The position numbers and the translations under genes were made by a program. Below, one piece after another: positions 1 to 10,527 of a stretch of DNA of 64,000 nt. The DNA comes from Knufia peltigerae (lineage: Eukaryota; Ascomycota; Eurotiomycetes; Chaetothyriales; Trichomeriaceae). Within the stretch, counting starts at the first letter, position 1, and the number at the start of each line of letters is the position of its first letter. The notes beneath the pieces are model-generated. The model was not told the DNA's origin. It searched no databases and saw only the letters and a program-made list of their open reading frames with translations. The stretch lies in contig JAPDRN010000115.1 in NCBI GenBank assembly GCA_030247855.1, positions 1-64,000 on the forward strand, written 5' to 3'.

Positions 1-72
1 CATTGCGCAGGGTCTTGCGGCGTTGGCCGAAGGCGGCCCTGACCACGTCGGCGAAGCGCTTGTGGTCCTTGA
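1..72 (-). other. Bacterial-type KsgA/RsmA rRNA dimethylase C-terminal fragment at the window edge
   Basis: Read on the minus strand, the first ~72 bases give an open frame whose last part is RFADVVRAAFGQRRKTLRN. The run AAFGQRRKTLRN is the hallmark C-terminal motif of bacterial 16S rRNA adenine dimethyltransferase KsgA/RsmA. Fungal Dim1 has a different sequence there (of the type VRKNKTL). The fragment is GC-rich and stops abruptly at a trinucleotide tract that looks like a fungal 5' leader on the minus strand (CAA-rich). No bacterial upstream coding sequence follows. I infer either a chimeric contig end or a small piece of foreign DNA. The rest of the gene, if any, lies outside the window. 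The family motif is clear; its origin is not. Confidence 0.6.
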
Positions 73-134
73 TGTTGTTGTTGTTGTTGTTGTTGTTGTT
101 GGTGTTGTTGTTGTTGTTGTTGTTGTTGTTGTCG
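73..134. repeat. (GTT)n / (AAC)n trinucleotide tract
   Basis: About twenty GTT units with one GGT and one GTC interruption. On the minus strand it is (AAC)n. It sits exactly at the join between the KsgA-like fragment and AT-richer fungal-looking sequence, so it could be a site of misassembly or slippage. Confidence 0.95.
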
Positions 135-1329
135 TTGAAGGGAGTGAGATTGAGGAAGGATGTTGGAGAAAATTAATTGTTTGTGATTTGATTTTTATTG
201 ATTCTTGTTGTGATTGTTGTTGTTGTGTGTTGTGAGGATAAGTGAAGAACGGAGAGGAGACACTTATTTATATACCTTTAGTCCAGAGATGGGGGGGATC
301 CCCTCAGTTGAGACTTTTGTGCGTTAAAATGGTATGTACTGTATGGATACTTACAGTAGCTAATTAATGATCTCCCCCCTCTTTCTGTCAAGTACTGTAC
401 AAATACAGTAATGAGCTCTTTGTGCGTTTTTTGTTTTTGTTTTTGAGTGGTTTCTGCGTAATTCTACTTGGCTCCAAGCCACTCCCCTCTTCCTCCAAGC
501 CCACCTTCATACCATCAAGGCAGTAAATCCAGTATGTACAGTACGGGTACAAGTACTGGTACCCGATCTTTCTTTTTCATTTGCCCCTCGATTTTGATCT
601 ACATCACCAAACACACACACACACTCCCCCATTGACAAATAATACCTTTTGGAAGTGTTGTGCGGGGGGGTACTGTAATACTATTTACTTGCAGTATTAC
701 TACTGTACAGTACTTACTTGTGTAAATTTTCAAGGCATCATCCAACGCACAAACCTCTCACCCCTTTCTTTACGCAGTGTTTATTCTGTTATTATTGGAT
801 CCTCGATATTATACTCCGTATTACAGATAACTGTATCAATTAGTAGTTTTGTACAAATGAGTGGTTTGGATGGTTTGGATGGGGGGAGAGGGGGGAAACC
901 ACGTCAATTCTCAACGCACAAATAACTCTTCTCCACGACCAAACAAACCCCCCCCATTTTTTCTTTACTCCGGACGAGTTACTTGCAAAACTACTTTCCA
1001 TTTGACTGAACTCAACCGGCCTTTCAGACCCAAGACCTTCATTAATCCACTAGTCATGTCATGCCATGCTTTCATTCTGGGCATACGAAATACAGTACGA
1101 ACTTATTGTACTCCTCGCCTAGATATGCATGTGTCATTCCGACCACCACCACCACCACAAGTTCCTTCAGCCACCTGATGTTAAGATACACATGTTACCA
1201 TGATTTGCTTTGCTTTGCCTCGCCATGCCATGCCTTGCCATGCCATACCAGCAGCTCCAGTCAACTTCGAATCAAGATCAATCCCCCCCCCCCGTGTCCC
1301 TACCTAGGTAGAAAACACAACAACATCGA
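135..1329. other. Gene-free stretch, 1.2 kb
   Basis: No convincing coding region on either strand. It is rich in short palindromic words built on TACTGTAC/GTACAGTA (for example near 330-420, 535-565 and 690-715), C homopolymers, and one copy of the octamer ACTCCGTA at 813-820. The right part is the 3' flank of the YTH gene. Confidence 0.6.
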
Positions 1330-3210
1330 CTACCTAGCGGGCCAAGCTTTGGATATGGCATCTTGAGAATGTTGGAACCGACGTGCCTCATCTTTCCTCC
1401 TCCACCTCACCAACAATATCTCACCGGCATCCGGTTCAACCGCCGTCACGTTCCTAGCCACATGAACCTCTTTGTTCTCATTCCAAGGGTTCCTCAACCC
1501 ACGAACTTCCTCGAACGGTAGATTGACAGTCGAATGCCATCTGATCTGACACGGTTCGCTGATATGTTGCAACTCCGAACCAGCGGGGTACACTTGCTGC
1601 TGTTGCTGCTGCTGCTGCTGCTGCGACGCCGCTGCTGCCGTCGACGGCCGCGAAGAAGAAGGCGAACCAACCTCGAAAATCGCACCACCCGTCGGGAAAT
1701 CCCGAAAACTCCTCGCTGACGACGATTCCGAAGGTGTCACCGGAGTCATGGTATCGGGTGAAAAGTCATCAGGTGTAGTGATTTGTTGTTGTTGTTGTTG
1801 TTGCTGTTCCGACAATACGTGATAATGCGACGCTTCCCATATGATTCTCCTCCTCTCTGGTTCATAATGTATCGACCCGTATGATGCGTCTGACGATGTG
1901 GTCGACAATGTTCGATGTCTGGACCCAGGTCTTACGTCGGCCGCACCCACACCGTATGACCTCAGATGAATCGAGGAGTTTTCAATGAAAGGATCGCTGG
2001 ACGGTCGAGCGTCAATTGGGAATATTTCGTTATTTTGTTGTCGAATCTCAGAAGTCATGGAAGCGTAGCCAAAAAATTCACCCGACCCATTGACGGAGAA
2101 CAGGAAATATACTTTACTGCCGGTCTGGAAGTTGGAATCGTCATGGTTAGTATGGCCGAGACTGACAATGACACCGGCACAGAAACGGGCGCAGCATACC
2201 AGAGGAAGGTCTTACCTGGAATGCATGATTCAACCTCTCGACGTGTCTTTTGGGTATGTGCCAGACATTCGTGGCCAAGCTCTGATACAACGCTTCCAGA
2301 GAGTAACTCTTCAAGATAAAGTACTTGTCCCTACCACGTTGGGACGAACCGGATTCCGGGTGCTGCTTCAACTCTTCCACCTTATTCCACATACTCTGAG
2401 GTCTTTCGGGCGAGATGGAAAGTTTGTTGCTGCTGATCTGGTCTGGACCGCTACTGCCGCTGTTGTTGTTGTTGAGGCCATAACTGACCTTGGTCGATCT
2501 TGAAGAATTGTCCCGACGGATGCGACAGTCCAACCGCCTCCCCTCGAAAAATTGGCTGGCGGCTTTCCCGATGGCGGCGATCCTCGCAGCTTCGGTGCTG
2601 AAGTTGACAAAGGCATACTTGGCGTCCGGGTTGTAAGAGATGGTCAGCAGTTCCGTCGGGGCCGCTTCAGCAAAGTAATCCCGCAGACTCATGACGGTCG
2701 TGTTGGAAGGGATGTTGCCAACCCACAGGGCATGATGGTGATGGTGGTGGCCCCGGTGTCTATTTGTGCTCGGTCTGCGTTGCCTCGTGTTGCTCACGTT
2801 TGACGCATTCGAAGGTGTCCTTTGAGGTAGACCTGAGAAAACCCAAAAGGTTGGTCAGTCACGTTGAATTGTTTGATCTGTTTAGGGGGGATACTGTCAT
2901 CATCACATGAACCTCACAAATACTCACCTGAAGACGATCGCGAGTCTTCCCAAGCCGAGGACTCTTGAGACCTGCTGGGCCTGAAATTCTGCATGCTGGC
3001 GGCTTTTTGAAAAAACACTTTGTCCCAAACTGAGGTTGAATCAAAGGTTGATGAAGTGAAAGTCGAAGAGAATTCCGACGGCCATGAATTGCTGTAGCAC
3101 ACATTGACATCCACATCCACATCCGGCGGCATTTGCAGTTGAAGTACGGAGGAGAAAACCCCCAACGTCCCTGTCCTTTTGAAAGATGGCGTCGTCGTAG
3201 ACTGCTTCAT
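1330..3210 (-). CDS. RRM + YTH domain RNA-binding protein (m6A-reader family)
   Basis: Model: three exons, 3210-2928, 2832-2216 and 2124-1330, giving 564 residues. Both introns are GT-AG and all phases agree. An RRM lies at about residues 128-201 (core ALWVGNIPS, then YAFVNF). The YTH domain starts near residue 262 with DKYFILKSYS and continues over the second junction as SKVYFLFSVNGSGEFFGY. It resumes at about residue 490 with RWHSTVNLPF and LRNPWNENKEVHVARN. Trp285 (NVWHIP) and Trp496 (RWHS) fit aromatic-cage positions of the YTH family, which bind N6-methyladenosine or, in Mmi1, a specific hexamer. Between the two YTH halves lies an insert of about 165 residues with two poly-Gln runs. A nuclear or cytoplasmic role in mRNA fate is inferred. 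Which ligand it binds cannot be told from sequence. Confidence 0.88.
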
Positions 3211-4437
3211 GTTTTTGACCTAGGTAGTATGGGGTGAGTTTTTTGGGCGCGCGCTATCTATTTTTCCAAGTTACTACCCGGACCCTGTAGGCTGTCATAT
3301 GTCATCCGAGGTAGGTAAAGTAGGTAGATAGGACAAGTATAGTCGTCTATGATAGTGGTGGCCACAGTATCCTGTCCCTTAGATTTCATCGATCGAGGCT
3401 GTAGGCACGTTTTGGTTCGATCGGGGGGGCGCCGTAATAAGTCAGTGTTATTACGACGCCTCCCCGAACCATCTTGCGGCTTCTAATGCACACCTTTGTA
3501 CTCCCGTATGCATTTCAGGTTTCTTGCTCTATGCTGGGGGGGGAAAGCCAAGAACTTGCGCTGCGAAACGTGCTCAATTTCTGCCAATAAGCTGCCAAAT
3601 AAGCAGAGGTTGTGTTTTGAACGGTGAAATGTGCTCAAGGGGGGGATGTTCGGAATGACAAAGACGGTGATAGGTGTCGGCGCGTTCGCCCAGAGCAAGC
3701 CAGCTACCGGGGTTGGATAAGGTAGATGTCGACTGGTACTCCGTTACTCCGTTCGTATCTGTACGAGTAGGTGTAACTCGTAACTACCTGCCTTGCCTAC
3801 CGTGTCTACTCTCTTCTACAGTAGACCCTGTTGAACAGTGCCGTAAGTGATAGCGAAAGAATGAATCCGACTCCACCATCGCTCGCCCCCGATTCCTCCG
3901 CTTATCTTTTTCTTGCTCTCCCTGACAGGACCTATTACTCGTAGAAGGTATCTTGCGCATATTGATGCCACTTTGCCTGACCCTCTAAGCGCCGTTTTCC
4001 AGACAAAAGAGCCACCCAAGCCACTCATCAACTCATGCCACCACACAGCCAAGACCAACCGCCGCATGGTCCCTTGTCAATGTACACGCGGCAACAAACT
4101 ACTGTAAGCCTGTGACTGCTAGCAGGTCAGATGGCGGTCACTACTCGCTGCCAGAACGCGTCTACAAATCCGCAAGACGGTATACAAGCCTAGGCCAAGC
4201 CATTGCTTGACTGGCTCAGGCAGACTACTAGGCATTTTCTTCTGCGAAATGCGCAATAATGTGGGTAACAATATTCATCCTCTATCAACGGCGGCGTCGA
4301 GAAAAAGATGAAACAGTGGCTGCATATCGGCTATCTCAACCCCGATAACACCGCGCTATGTCGGATGAAGTAGTCGCCGCCTCACTTCCATACGTGTTCC
4401 AGAGCCGCTGACTCTTGACAGCAAGCAACCACAGATG
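3211..4437. other. Intergenic region, 1.2 kb
   Basis: Upstream of the YTH gene and downstream of the MFS gene. Contains a strong inverted repeat (3414-3470), repeated GTAGGTA words around 3310-3330 and a G7 run. Short open frames here have no family features and I do not call them. Confidence 0.6.
3414..3470. repeat. Inverted repeat / hairpin with a 7-nt loop
   Basis: The arm ending GCGCCGTAATAA (to 3440) is followed by GTCAGTG and then TTATTACGACGCC. The 18-bp core arms differ at two places, both of which can form G-T pairs. Both outer ends carry GGTTCG/CGAACC, with four extra bases in the left arm. It could be a remnant of a small inverted-repeat element or a structured RNA. Confidence 0.75.
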
Positions 4438-6240
4438 TCATACCTTGCTATACACTTTCTCCGTGGTCTTCTGGCATTCGTCATCGTTCATCATCCCGTG
4501 AGCCGTTGCTGCGAGGCTCATCTGGCTGCTTTCTTTCTCGTCTTCTTCAGCCGCAGCTCGTGCTTTGAGCTCTTTCAATTCTTTGCAAAACTTGCTATTG
4601 TCTCGGATCTTGTCGCCGAACCAGATGAAAGCAAAGGGTATCAAACACATTCCCATGCTCAAGAATCCCAATACACTGCACGCCCATGCGATGCCGAGTC
4701 TCGACATCATTTTATGTCCTGCAAGTGGAAGCAAAACTCCCAGAGAGCTGCGACAAGTGCTTGCAATACCTTGAGCGCTTGCAGCAAATATCTCATAGGC
4801 ATCAGTCAAATAGTTCAACATTGCCATGAAGATGAGTAAGAACGCCATGCCGAATATGACGCCCGAGGCAACAGGTGCAAGCCAAAAAACCCCAGGCTTT
4901 GCGCTCCAACCAAGCCAGAAAATCGACACCACGTACAGCGGACCACCAAGACAGGCCAGCGGAAGTCGTCGGTACTCTTCTTTCTCTGCCCATTTCTCTT
5001 TGCGTTTCTGCGCTTTCGCTAGGTAGGAATCCCACCACAGAAAGATAGGCGCTGCAAAAATGCTCCCAAAACCAATCGGCAAAAAGGCAAGCCCCGCTAG
5101 GCCATAAGACCATTTGTATATCGAATCAGGGCCTTGGAAGATCATCGGGTAGGCTTCGAAGTAGATATAAAATATACCGTATACCAGAGCGAGGTAGGCA
5201 CAGGTGCACATGACAATTACCTCACGGAAAAGCATTCTGTACGGTCTTGTCATGACCACCGTGAGGACGTGCCGAAAGGTCTTTTTCTGAAGGTCAGTAG
5301 GTGCGATAATCTCCGGATCGCCCGTTTCCTTGCGAAGTTTTTTGGCCCTCCGACTTAGCAACACCGGCGTATAGCTCTCCGGCATGATGTAAACCAGCGG
5401 GATCGTGGCCACGGCGAACAATGTGCCAACGGCAAAGGTCCACCGCCACGTGGTGTTCTCACTGATAAAACCCGATATCATTGGTGCGAGAACCGGCCCA
5501 AATGTTGTCGCAACCATGTACCAAGCCATTGCCACTCCTCGCTGCCGGGGATCATTGTATATATCAGCATATAATCCTCCCACAACCGAAATCGGCCCAG
5601 ACGACCCTACTCCGCACAGAAATCGGAAAATCAACAGAGCTGGCCAGTTGGGAGCTACGGCACAAGCCATGCTGAAAATAGTAGCGAAGAGAAAGAAACT
5701 AAAGAAGACGGGTTTTCGACCAACGTGTTCAGAAAGTGGACCGCACACTGTTGGTCCCACGACATAGCCGGCCAGGAAACAAGAGATTGGTAGAGGAAGT
5801 TGCAATTGACTGGTCACGCCAAAGTCTCGAGCGATGAAGTCGATCGCATTGCTGGGTAGAGACGAGCTCAGCGTGCTATTGATTACCGTGATGATTCCCG
5901 CAATGAAAACGAGGGCCTTCTTCTTCTTGCTCCAGTTGTATGGACTTTCTGGGTCACTAGAACTGAATGATATTATCTTTTTCGGATCTCTGGAACTCAA
6001 ATTTACTCTGTCGACAGAAGGCTCGATTATCGGAGGCTGTTCGGTCAAGGTGTTATCGGAGCGTTGCAAGTGTTCGCTGGGTTGTTGCTGCAAATGATGG
6101 TCTGCCAGAGTGGTGTAAGTACTCGGCTCAAAACTCACCTCGCTCATCCTCGGGGAAAATGTACCTGTTTGAGTCTGCGGGCTACATGACGAAACGCTGT
6201 GGATTGATAGCCTTGAACCGTTACGAGCGTCATGGCCCAT
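4438..6240 (-). CDS. MFS transporter, DHA1 drug/polyamine exporter type
   Basis: Single exon of 600 residues. The start is the ATG at 6240; the frame is open further upstream but only with a TTG. The N-terminal ~110 residues are hydrophilic and Ser/Gln-rich, followed by DPESPYNWSKKKKA, the usual entry to the first helix in fungal DHA1 proteins. Twelve hydrophobic segments follow. The loop GPLSEHVGRKP between helices 2 and 3 is the MFS motif A region, and FLCGVGSSGPISVVGG with ADIYNDPRQRG is typical of the fungal polyamine (Tpo)/fluconazole/cycloheximide exporter branch. Family knowledge says proton antiport of cationic or aromatic compounds at the plasma membrane; the substrate is unknown. 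The C-terminal ~50 residues are charged and cytosolic. Confidence 0.9.
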   Translation of the reverse strand: MGHDARNGSRLSIHSVSSCSPQTQTGTFSPRMSEVSFEPSTYTTLADHHLQQQPSEHLQRSDNTLTEQPPIIEPSVDRVNLSSRDPKKIISFSSSDPESPYNWSKKKKALVFIAGIITVINSTLSSSLPSNAIDFIARDFGVTSQLQLPLPISCFLAGYVVGPTVCGPLSEHVGRKPVFFSFFLFATIFSMACAVAPNWPALLIFRFLCGVGSSGPISVVGGLYADIYNDPRQRGVAMAWYMVATTFGPVLAPMISGFISENTTWRWTFAVGTLFAVATIPLVYIMPESYTPVLLSRRAKKLRKETGDPEIIAPTDLQKKTFRHVLTVVMTRPYRMLFREVIVMCTCAYLALVYGIFYIYFEAYPMIFQGPDSIYKWSYGLAGLAFLPIGFGSIFAAPIFLWWDSYLAKAQKRKEKWAEKEEYRRLPLACLGGPLYVVSIFWLGWSAKPGVFWLAPVASGVIFGMAFLLIFMAMLNYLTDAYEIFAASAQGIASTCRSSLGVLLPLAGHKMMSRLGIAWACSVLGFLSMGMCLIPFAFIWFGDKIRDNSKFCKELKELKARAAAEEDEKESSQMSLAATAHGMMNDDECQKTTEKVYSKV

Positions 6241-7236
6241 AATCAAGCGATGCGAGACAAAGATTGAGCAGTAGGAGGAAAGAGCAAGGAACAAGCAACT
6301 TCAACAGGACGGATTTCAAGGACAACATCTCTTTGACTCCTACCATATATATTTCATGGACCAAAAAATGTCCATAGTGGAGGGGGTTCCATCATAGGAT
6401 CCATACGCAACTGTAGCCAGGGTCCGGGAATCTCTGTGTCGTTGAGCAGATGTGACTGGCGGTCAGCTTGAGGAGACCAACATAATTCGATCGAAAGGGG
6501 AAGCAGCCGCAGAGAGCCATCAAATCACAAGAGCTCTTGGAATGCTTTTGCATAGAGTCGGGTATATCGGCAGAACGATGTTGTCCTTTGTATGGTGGAA
6601 AGTCGAGATGGATTATTCAAGTTGGAGAAGGGCGCAGCCAAGAACGATTGTTCACCTCGGCTATCATACTACTACCGGCTGCGGATATGAGTTCCTATAC
6701 TCCGTAAGTAGGTGGTTAATTGTAGTTAGGGCCATATATTGTTTGGAAAAGTCCTTTTCCGAACCGGTGCTTTACAAGAGCTGTTCGGATACCTGCTATA
6801 GCAATGTTGGTAGAGAACACATACACATGCTGGAAGAAAGACTTTCACACTTGCTGTCCATGTATACATCAAACGCATTCGATTCTCAGGGCATTGCTGC
6901 ATTATTAGTCTAAAACTTGAGCAGAATCGATGTGTACAAAACACTAGCACTACCAGATCCGTCTTACTCCTTCAACCATTTGTCACTCCCTATGACTGGT
7001 TTATCTCATACTGAGGTCAAGGTGCTGTTGATTCCCATACTCAGAAACTTGCTTTTGTACCTTTTTCCATTTTTCATCATCATGGATCCTCATGTTATCA
7101 TTTCATCACCTCCATACACCCCTCGTGGAGTTCTGAACCAGGAATGATTGAATTCAAGGGCGATACCGCTGATATGCTGACCCTCAACATTTGGAGCCAA
7201 AATTGAAACGCCATGAACGAAGGGTTATAGAAGGGG
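6241..7236. other. Intergenic region, 1.0 kb
   Basis: Promoter side of the MFS exporter and 3' side of the small gene at 7237-7728. A plus-strand open frame of 153 codons (6452-6913) has no recognisable domain or low-complexity pattern of a real protein. One ACTCCGTA octamer at 6699-6706. Confidence 0.5.
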
Positions 7237-7728
7237 TCATCGAAAGCACATCAAACGCTTGAGCATTCCTCGGCTTTTTTCGACGTCGAGCTTTCGATTC
7301 ATTCGTAAGTCAGCGAACTTTTCGCCGTTAGGGCCGAGAACCACATCGAACTCGTTTGGTGGTGGACTTGAGGTGGAAGCAATTGTAGCCTTCTTCCTGT
7401 TGGGTGCCGAAGTGTATGCGTGCAAACGAGCGATAGGGCTGGTCTCCTTAGCGACAGAGGACGGTGTGTCAGGGTAAACTATGCCGCCATTTTCGTCAAT
7501 TGCTCCCAGAACAGTCTGAGAACGTGATGTCCACCGTGGGCGAGACGCTTGTAAGCTATACAGTGTATGCGTTGACTTTGGCACCGATGGTGAGGCTGGA
7601 GGTGAGTGACCCGAACTTGCAGAGAAGTATGTGCTTGAAGAGGAGGAAGAGGTGCTGCTGACAGAATCTGGCGGAGAAGGTGTTCTGGATGTTGGAAGGC
7701 CGTTGGCCACTTGATTTCTCGAAGGCAT
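7237..7728 (-). CDS. Small Ser/Pro-rich hypothetical protein
   Basis: One exon of 163 residues from the ATG at 7728; the frame extends further upstream only without an ATG. I do not recognise the family. The first ~60 residues are Ser/Pro/Thr-rich and likely disordered. The C-terminal ~40 residues are more ordered and charged (FDVVLGPNGEKFADLR, then KSRGMLKRLMCFR), the sort of short conserved patch found in many fungus-specific small proteins. There is no signal peptide or membrane segment. It could be a true short gene; transcript evidence would decide. Confidence 0.5.
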   Translation of the reverse strand: MPSRNQVANGLPTSRTPSPPDSVSSTSSSSSSTYFSASSGHSPPASPSVPKSTHTLYSLQASRPRWTSRSQTVLGAIDENGGIVYPDTPSSVAKETSPIARLHAYTSAPNRKKATIASTSSPPPNEFDVVLGPNGEKFADLRMNRKLDVEKSRGMLKRLMCFR

Positions 7729-8811
7729 GGTGTGAAAAAGTTGGGAGAGTGGATGGATATCTTTGGGAACAGAAATTCCCTCGATCAGGGTTTGTGATGT
7801 CTCAAAAGGGCACCATTCCCAAGGGATCACACATTAATATTTGGACTGCAGCGGAGATTTTATTTTTCAATAACAGAGAGCGCCATGGGAACAAAAGGAC
7901 TTAATCTCTCACAGGTTTGTAACACAGGTGAAAGGAAAAATGGTTGGAATAAGAACTCTGGACGCGTAGCATTATGCCTTTTGCCATGAACAAGACTTTG
8001 GTGTGTGCTCTCTCACACACACACAACTCACACCCCCGCCTGGAGATCTCTACATCAAGTTCGCCTACGACGCTGTTGATCCCTCGTTGTCGATTTGTCC
8101 GCAAAAGCCACCATGATGCCCTGTTCAGGAGGTTGGCTTCACCATTGGACTGTCAGATCTGCCAATGTCGCAGATCCAGGGACTAAACCATCCCGGCGAG
8201 ACGGCAAAGACCCCGCTAGCAACAGCCATCAGTGACCACTTCCAGGCGATAATGATGACAATTGCCCGACCTCAACCCACCTACGTAATTCCGCAGGGGG
8301 GCTACGATTCTTGATCAATGGGTACGAGCCTAGGTAACTTTTGAGCAAAGGATTCACATGCCTGGGAGGAGTTGCATCCGAGGCAGATACCCAACAGAAC
8401 GAGTACCAGTATGAGTACGAGTATGGGCGTTCGTTTTACCAAGTCTGCATCGATGGCTCACTGGCCTGGGAACTCCTATCTCGTCCTATAATTTCCCTAC
8501 CTAGCCTTGAACATAATATAGGAATATGAATATTCATTACACAGCCCCTCAGCAAGGCTAGGACGACTGGAACAACCTCCTGTTCCTCTCCTTCGGTGCA
8601 AAGTAATTCCGCCCGCTCATTACCTAAGCACAGTCTCATCTGGTTTGGCATCCCGCATTGGGCAGGACGACAAGACGATCTTTAGTCGATCGCTATTATT
8701 CCTCGTTTTGTTTTCCATCTCCTGCATGGAACGACGACGACGACGACAAAGACCAGCAGCGGCGACCTCAACCCGACGTCGACGACGGTCCAATAACGCA
8801 CCACCGCCATT
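7729..8811. other. Intergenic region, 1.1 kb, divergent promoters
   Basis: Lies between the divergent small gene and the Rab-like gene. Contains a GAGTAC-like tract around 8399-8428 and pyrimidine-rich stretches just before the Rab start. No coding region supported. Confidence 0.5.
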
Positions 8812-9969
8812 ATGGCTCGCCCGCGTCGACCGTCCGCAGCGTCGGACATGAGTTCGATACCCGATCAGAATCAGGTAAACGGCATCTCTATTTCTCCCAC
8901 GCCGACGAACCATGTTCTAACAAATTATTAGGAGTTGGGTAGCATGTACGATTACCTTGCCAAAATCGTCCTGCTCGGCCCTTCTGGCACCGGGAAATCC
9001 TGCCTCCTTCACCGTTTCGTCAAGAGCGAATGGCGCGTCCTCTCCTCGCAGACCATCGGCGTCGAGTTCTCCTCCAAGATTGTAAAGTGCGGCACGGCGC
9101 CCAACAACAGAAGACGCATCAAGCTCCAGCTGTGGGACACCGCCGGGACCGAGCGCTTCCGCAGCGTGAGCCGTTCGTACTATCGCGGCGCCGCGGGTGC
9201 GATCCTGGTCTACGACGTGGCCAGTCTCGCCAGTTTCAACGCCCTACCGACGTTCCTCAGCGACGCCCGCGCCCTGGCGAGTCCGCAATTGACCGTGATA
9301 CTCGCGGCAAACAAGTCCGACCTGGCAGACGCTTCGCGCACACAACCACAGCCCATGAACGGCGCTGCGGCATCGTCGACGCAGCTGGTTGGAGCGGCCG
9401 GGCAACAACAACAACAACACCAACAAGATCAACAAACACCCTCCGCCTCTAGCGCCTCGAGTCGGCAATCCTATTTCCCCTACGAGTCCGGCGGCACGCC
9501 CGGCGGCGGCACACCTAGCGGCACGACACGGTCTCGCGCGGACTCGCTCCTCCTTCACACCTCGAGTAAATGGACGGCCACGACGTCGACAGAAGGTAGA
9601 GAGGTGCCGTCGGACCTGGCGGCCCGCTGGGCCAGCCAAGTGCGGATCCCCGTCACCATGGAAGTCAGCGCGTTGACGGGCGAGAACGTCGACGAGCTGT
9701 TCAACCGCCTGGCGCGCATGATCTTGACCAAGATCGAGCTCGGCGAGATCGACCCCGACGACCCGGCCAGCGGTATCCAGTACGGCGACGGTGGCGGTTG
9801 GGACGGAGACGCGAGCGTACGGTCCGGCGTGGCGGGAGACGACGGCAGCACTCTACGAAGACGGCGGAGACGGGGCGCCGGCGGACGAAACGGCATCCTC
9901 ACCAATCTCGGCGAGTGGGAGGACGTATTCCGGAGACCTCCTTCTAGAGGAGGAGGAAGGTGTTGTTGA
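8812..9969 (+). CDS. Rab4/Ypt4-like small GTPase with a long internal insert
   Basis: Model: exons 8812-8874 and 8932-9969 around a 57-bp GT-AG intron with a CTAAC branch point; 366 residues. The ATG at 8944 would also work but drops the short first exon. G-box motifs: P-loop GPSGTGKS at 37-44, the switch I region TIGVEF, WDTAGTERFR from 89, NKSD at 148-151, and EVSAL near 265-269. The tail ends in Cys-Cys, a double geranylgeranylation signal. GTGKSCLLHRF and the start YDYLAKIVLLG resemble the Rab4/Ypt4 branch, which acts in endosome recycling. Between NKSD and the G5 motif sits an insert of about 88 residues rich in Gln, Ser and Gly, absent from ordinary Rabs (about 210 residues). A second Gly/Arg-rich extension precedes the CC tail. 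The GTPase call is secure, the Rab4 call less so. Confidence 0.85.
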
Positions 9970-10527
9970 CACCACACCACCACACACCGACACGGCCCAA
10001 TTTCGTGGGGAAAAAAGACGAGACGATGTGACGACCAGCATCCCACTACTACGTTCATTCAGGGGATTTCCTTCTCATAGACCTTTTTTTTGTTGATCTT
10101 TTTCTTTTGTGCTTTGTCTTCTTTCGTCACCATTTTGTTCTGTCCGCTCAACTTTCTAGACGCGGGCGTAAGAACACAGCAAGCGAGCGAAGCGACTTTG
10201 TAAAGCCATGGACAGAGTTGATCTGAAATCACCAACCCGGCGTCTCAGTAGGGTCTTGTCATGTCTGTTTTTTTTTTGTGTTGTGTACAGAAGATTTCAA
10301 GGGCACAATTCAGGCACACCCGTTTTACAACATGGCGAGCGTGTTTCAATGTGCTGGTCCACATGGAGATGCAGATAATGTCTAATACTATAGTAATCTT
10401 GCCACAATTTGAATACATACCTAACGTAGGGTAGATATCTAGCTGCTCTCCCGCCTACCTAAGCTACATACTAGTCCAAACGCTTTGGTTCACATCGAGG
10501 ATCTGGGAATGCCATTCAAATGTCGAC
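9970..10527. other. Convergent intergenic region
   Basis: Lies between the 3' ends of the Rab-like and Vps3-like genes. T-rich tracts (10086-10120, 10268-10277) are consistent with 3' UTR sequence. Nothing else seen. Confidence 0.5.

Noticed and set aside
23..235. Plus-strand Val-rich open frame
   Set aside because: Produced by the GTT repeat; the coding-like signal is on the minus strand.
1534..1719. Plus-strand poly-Leu frame
   Set aside because: Antisense of the poly-Gln insert in the YTH gene.
3405..3435. GGTTCGATC resembling a tRNA B-box
   Set aside because: No A-box, anticodon arm or acceptor pairing around it; it is part of the inverted repeat.
3816..4107. Overlapping short frames on both strands
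   Set aside because: Short, no conserved motif, no plausible splice partner.
6452..6913. 153-codon plus-strand frame
   Set aside because: No domain, no codon or composition pattern of a protein, and it lies in the promoter side of the MFS gene.
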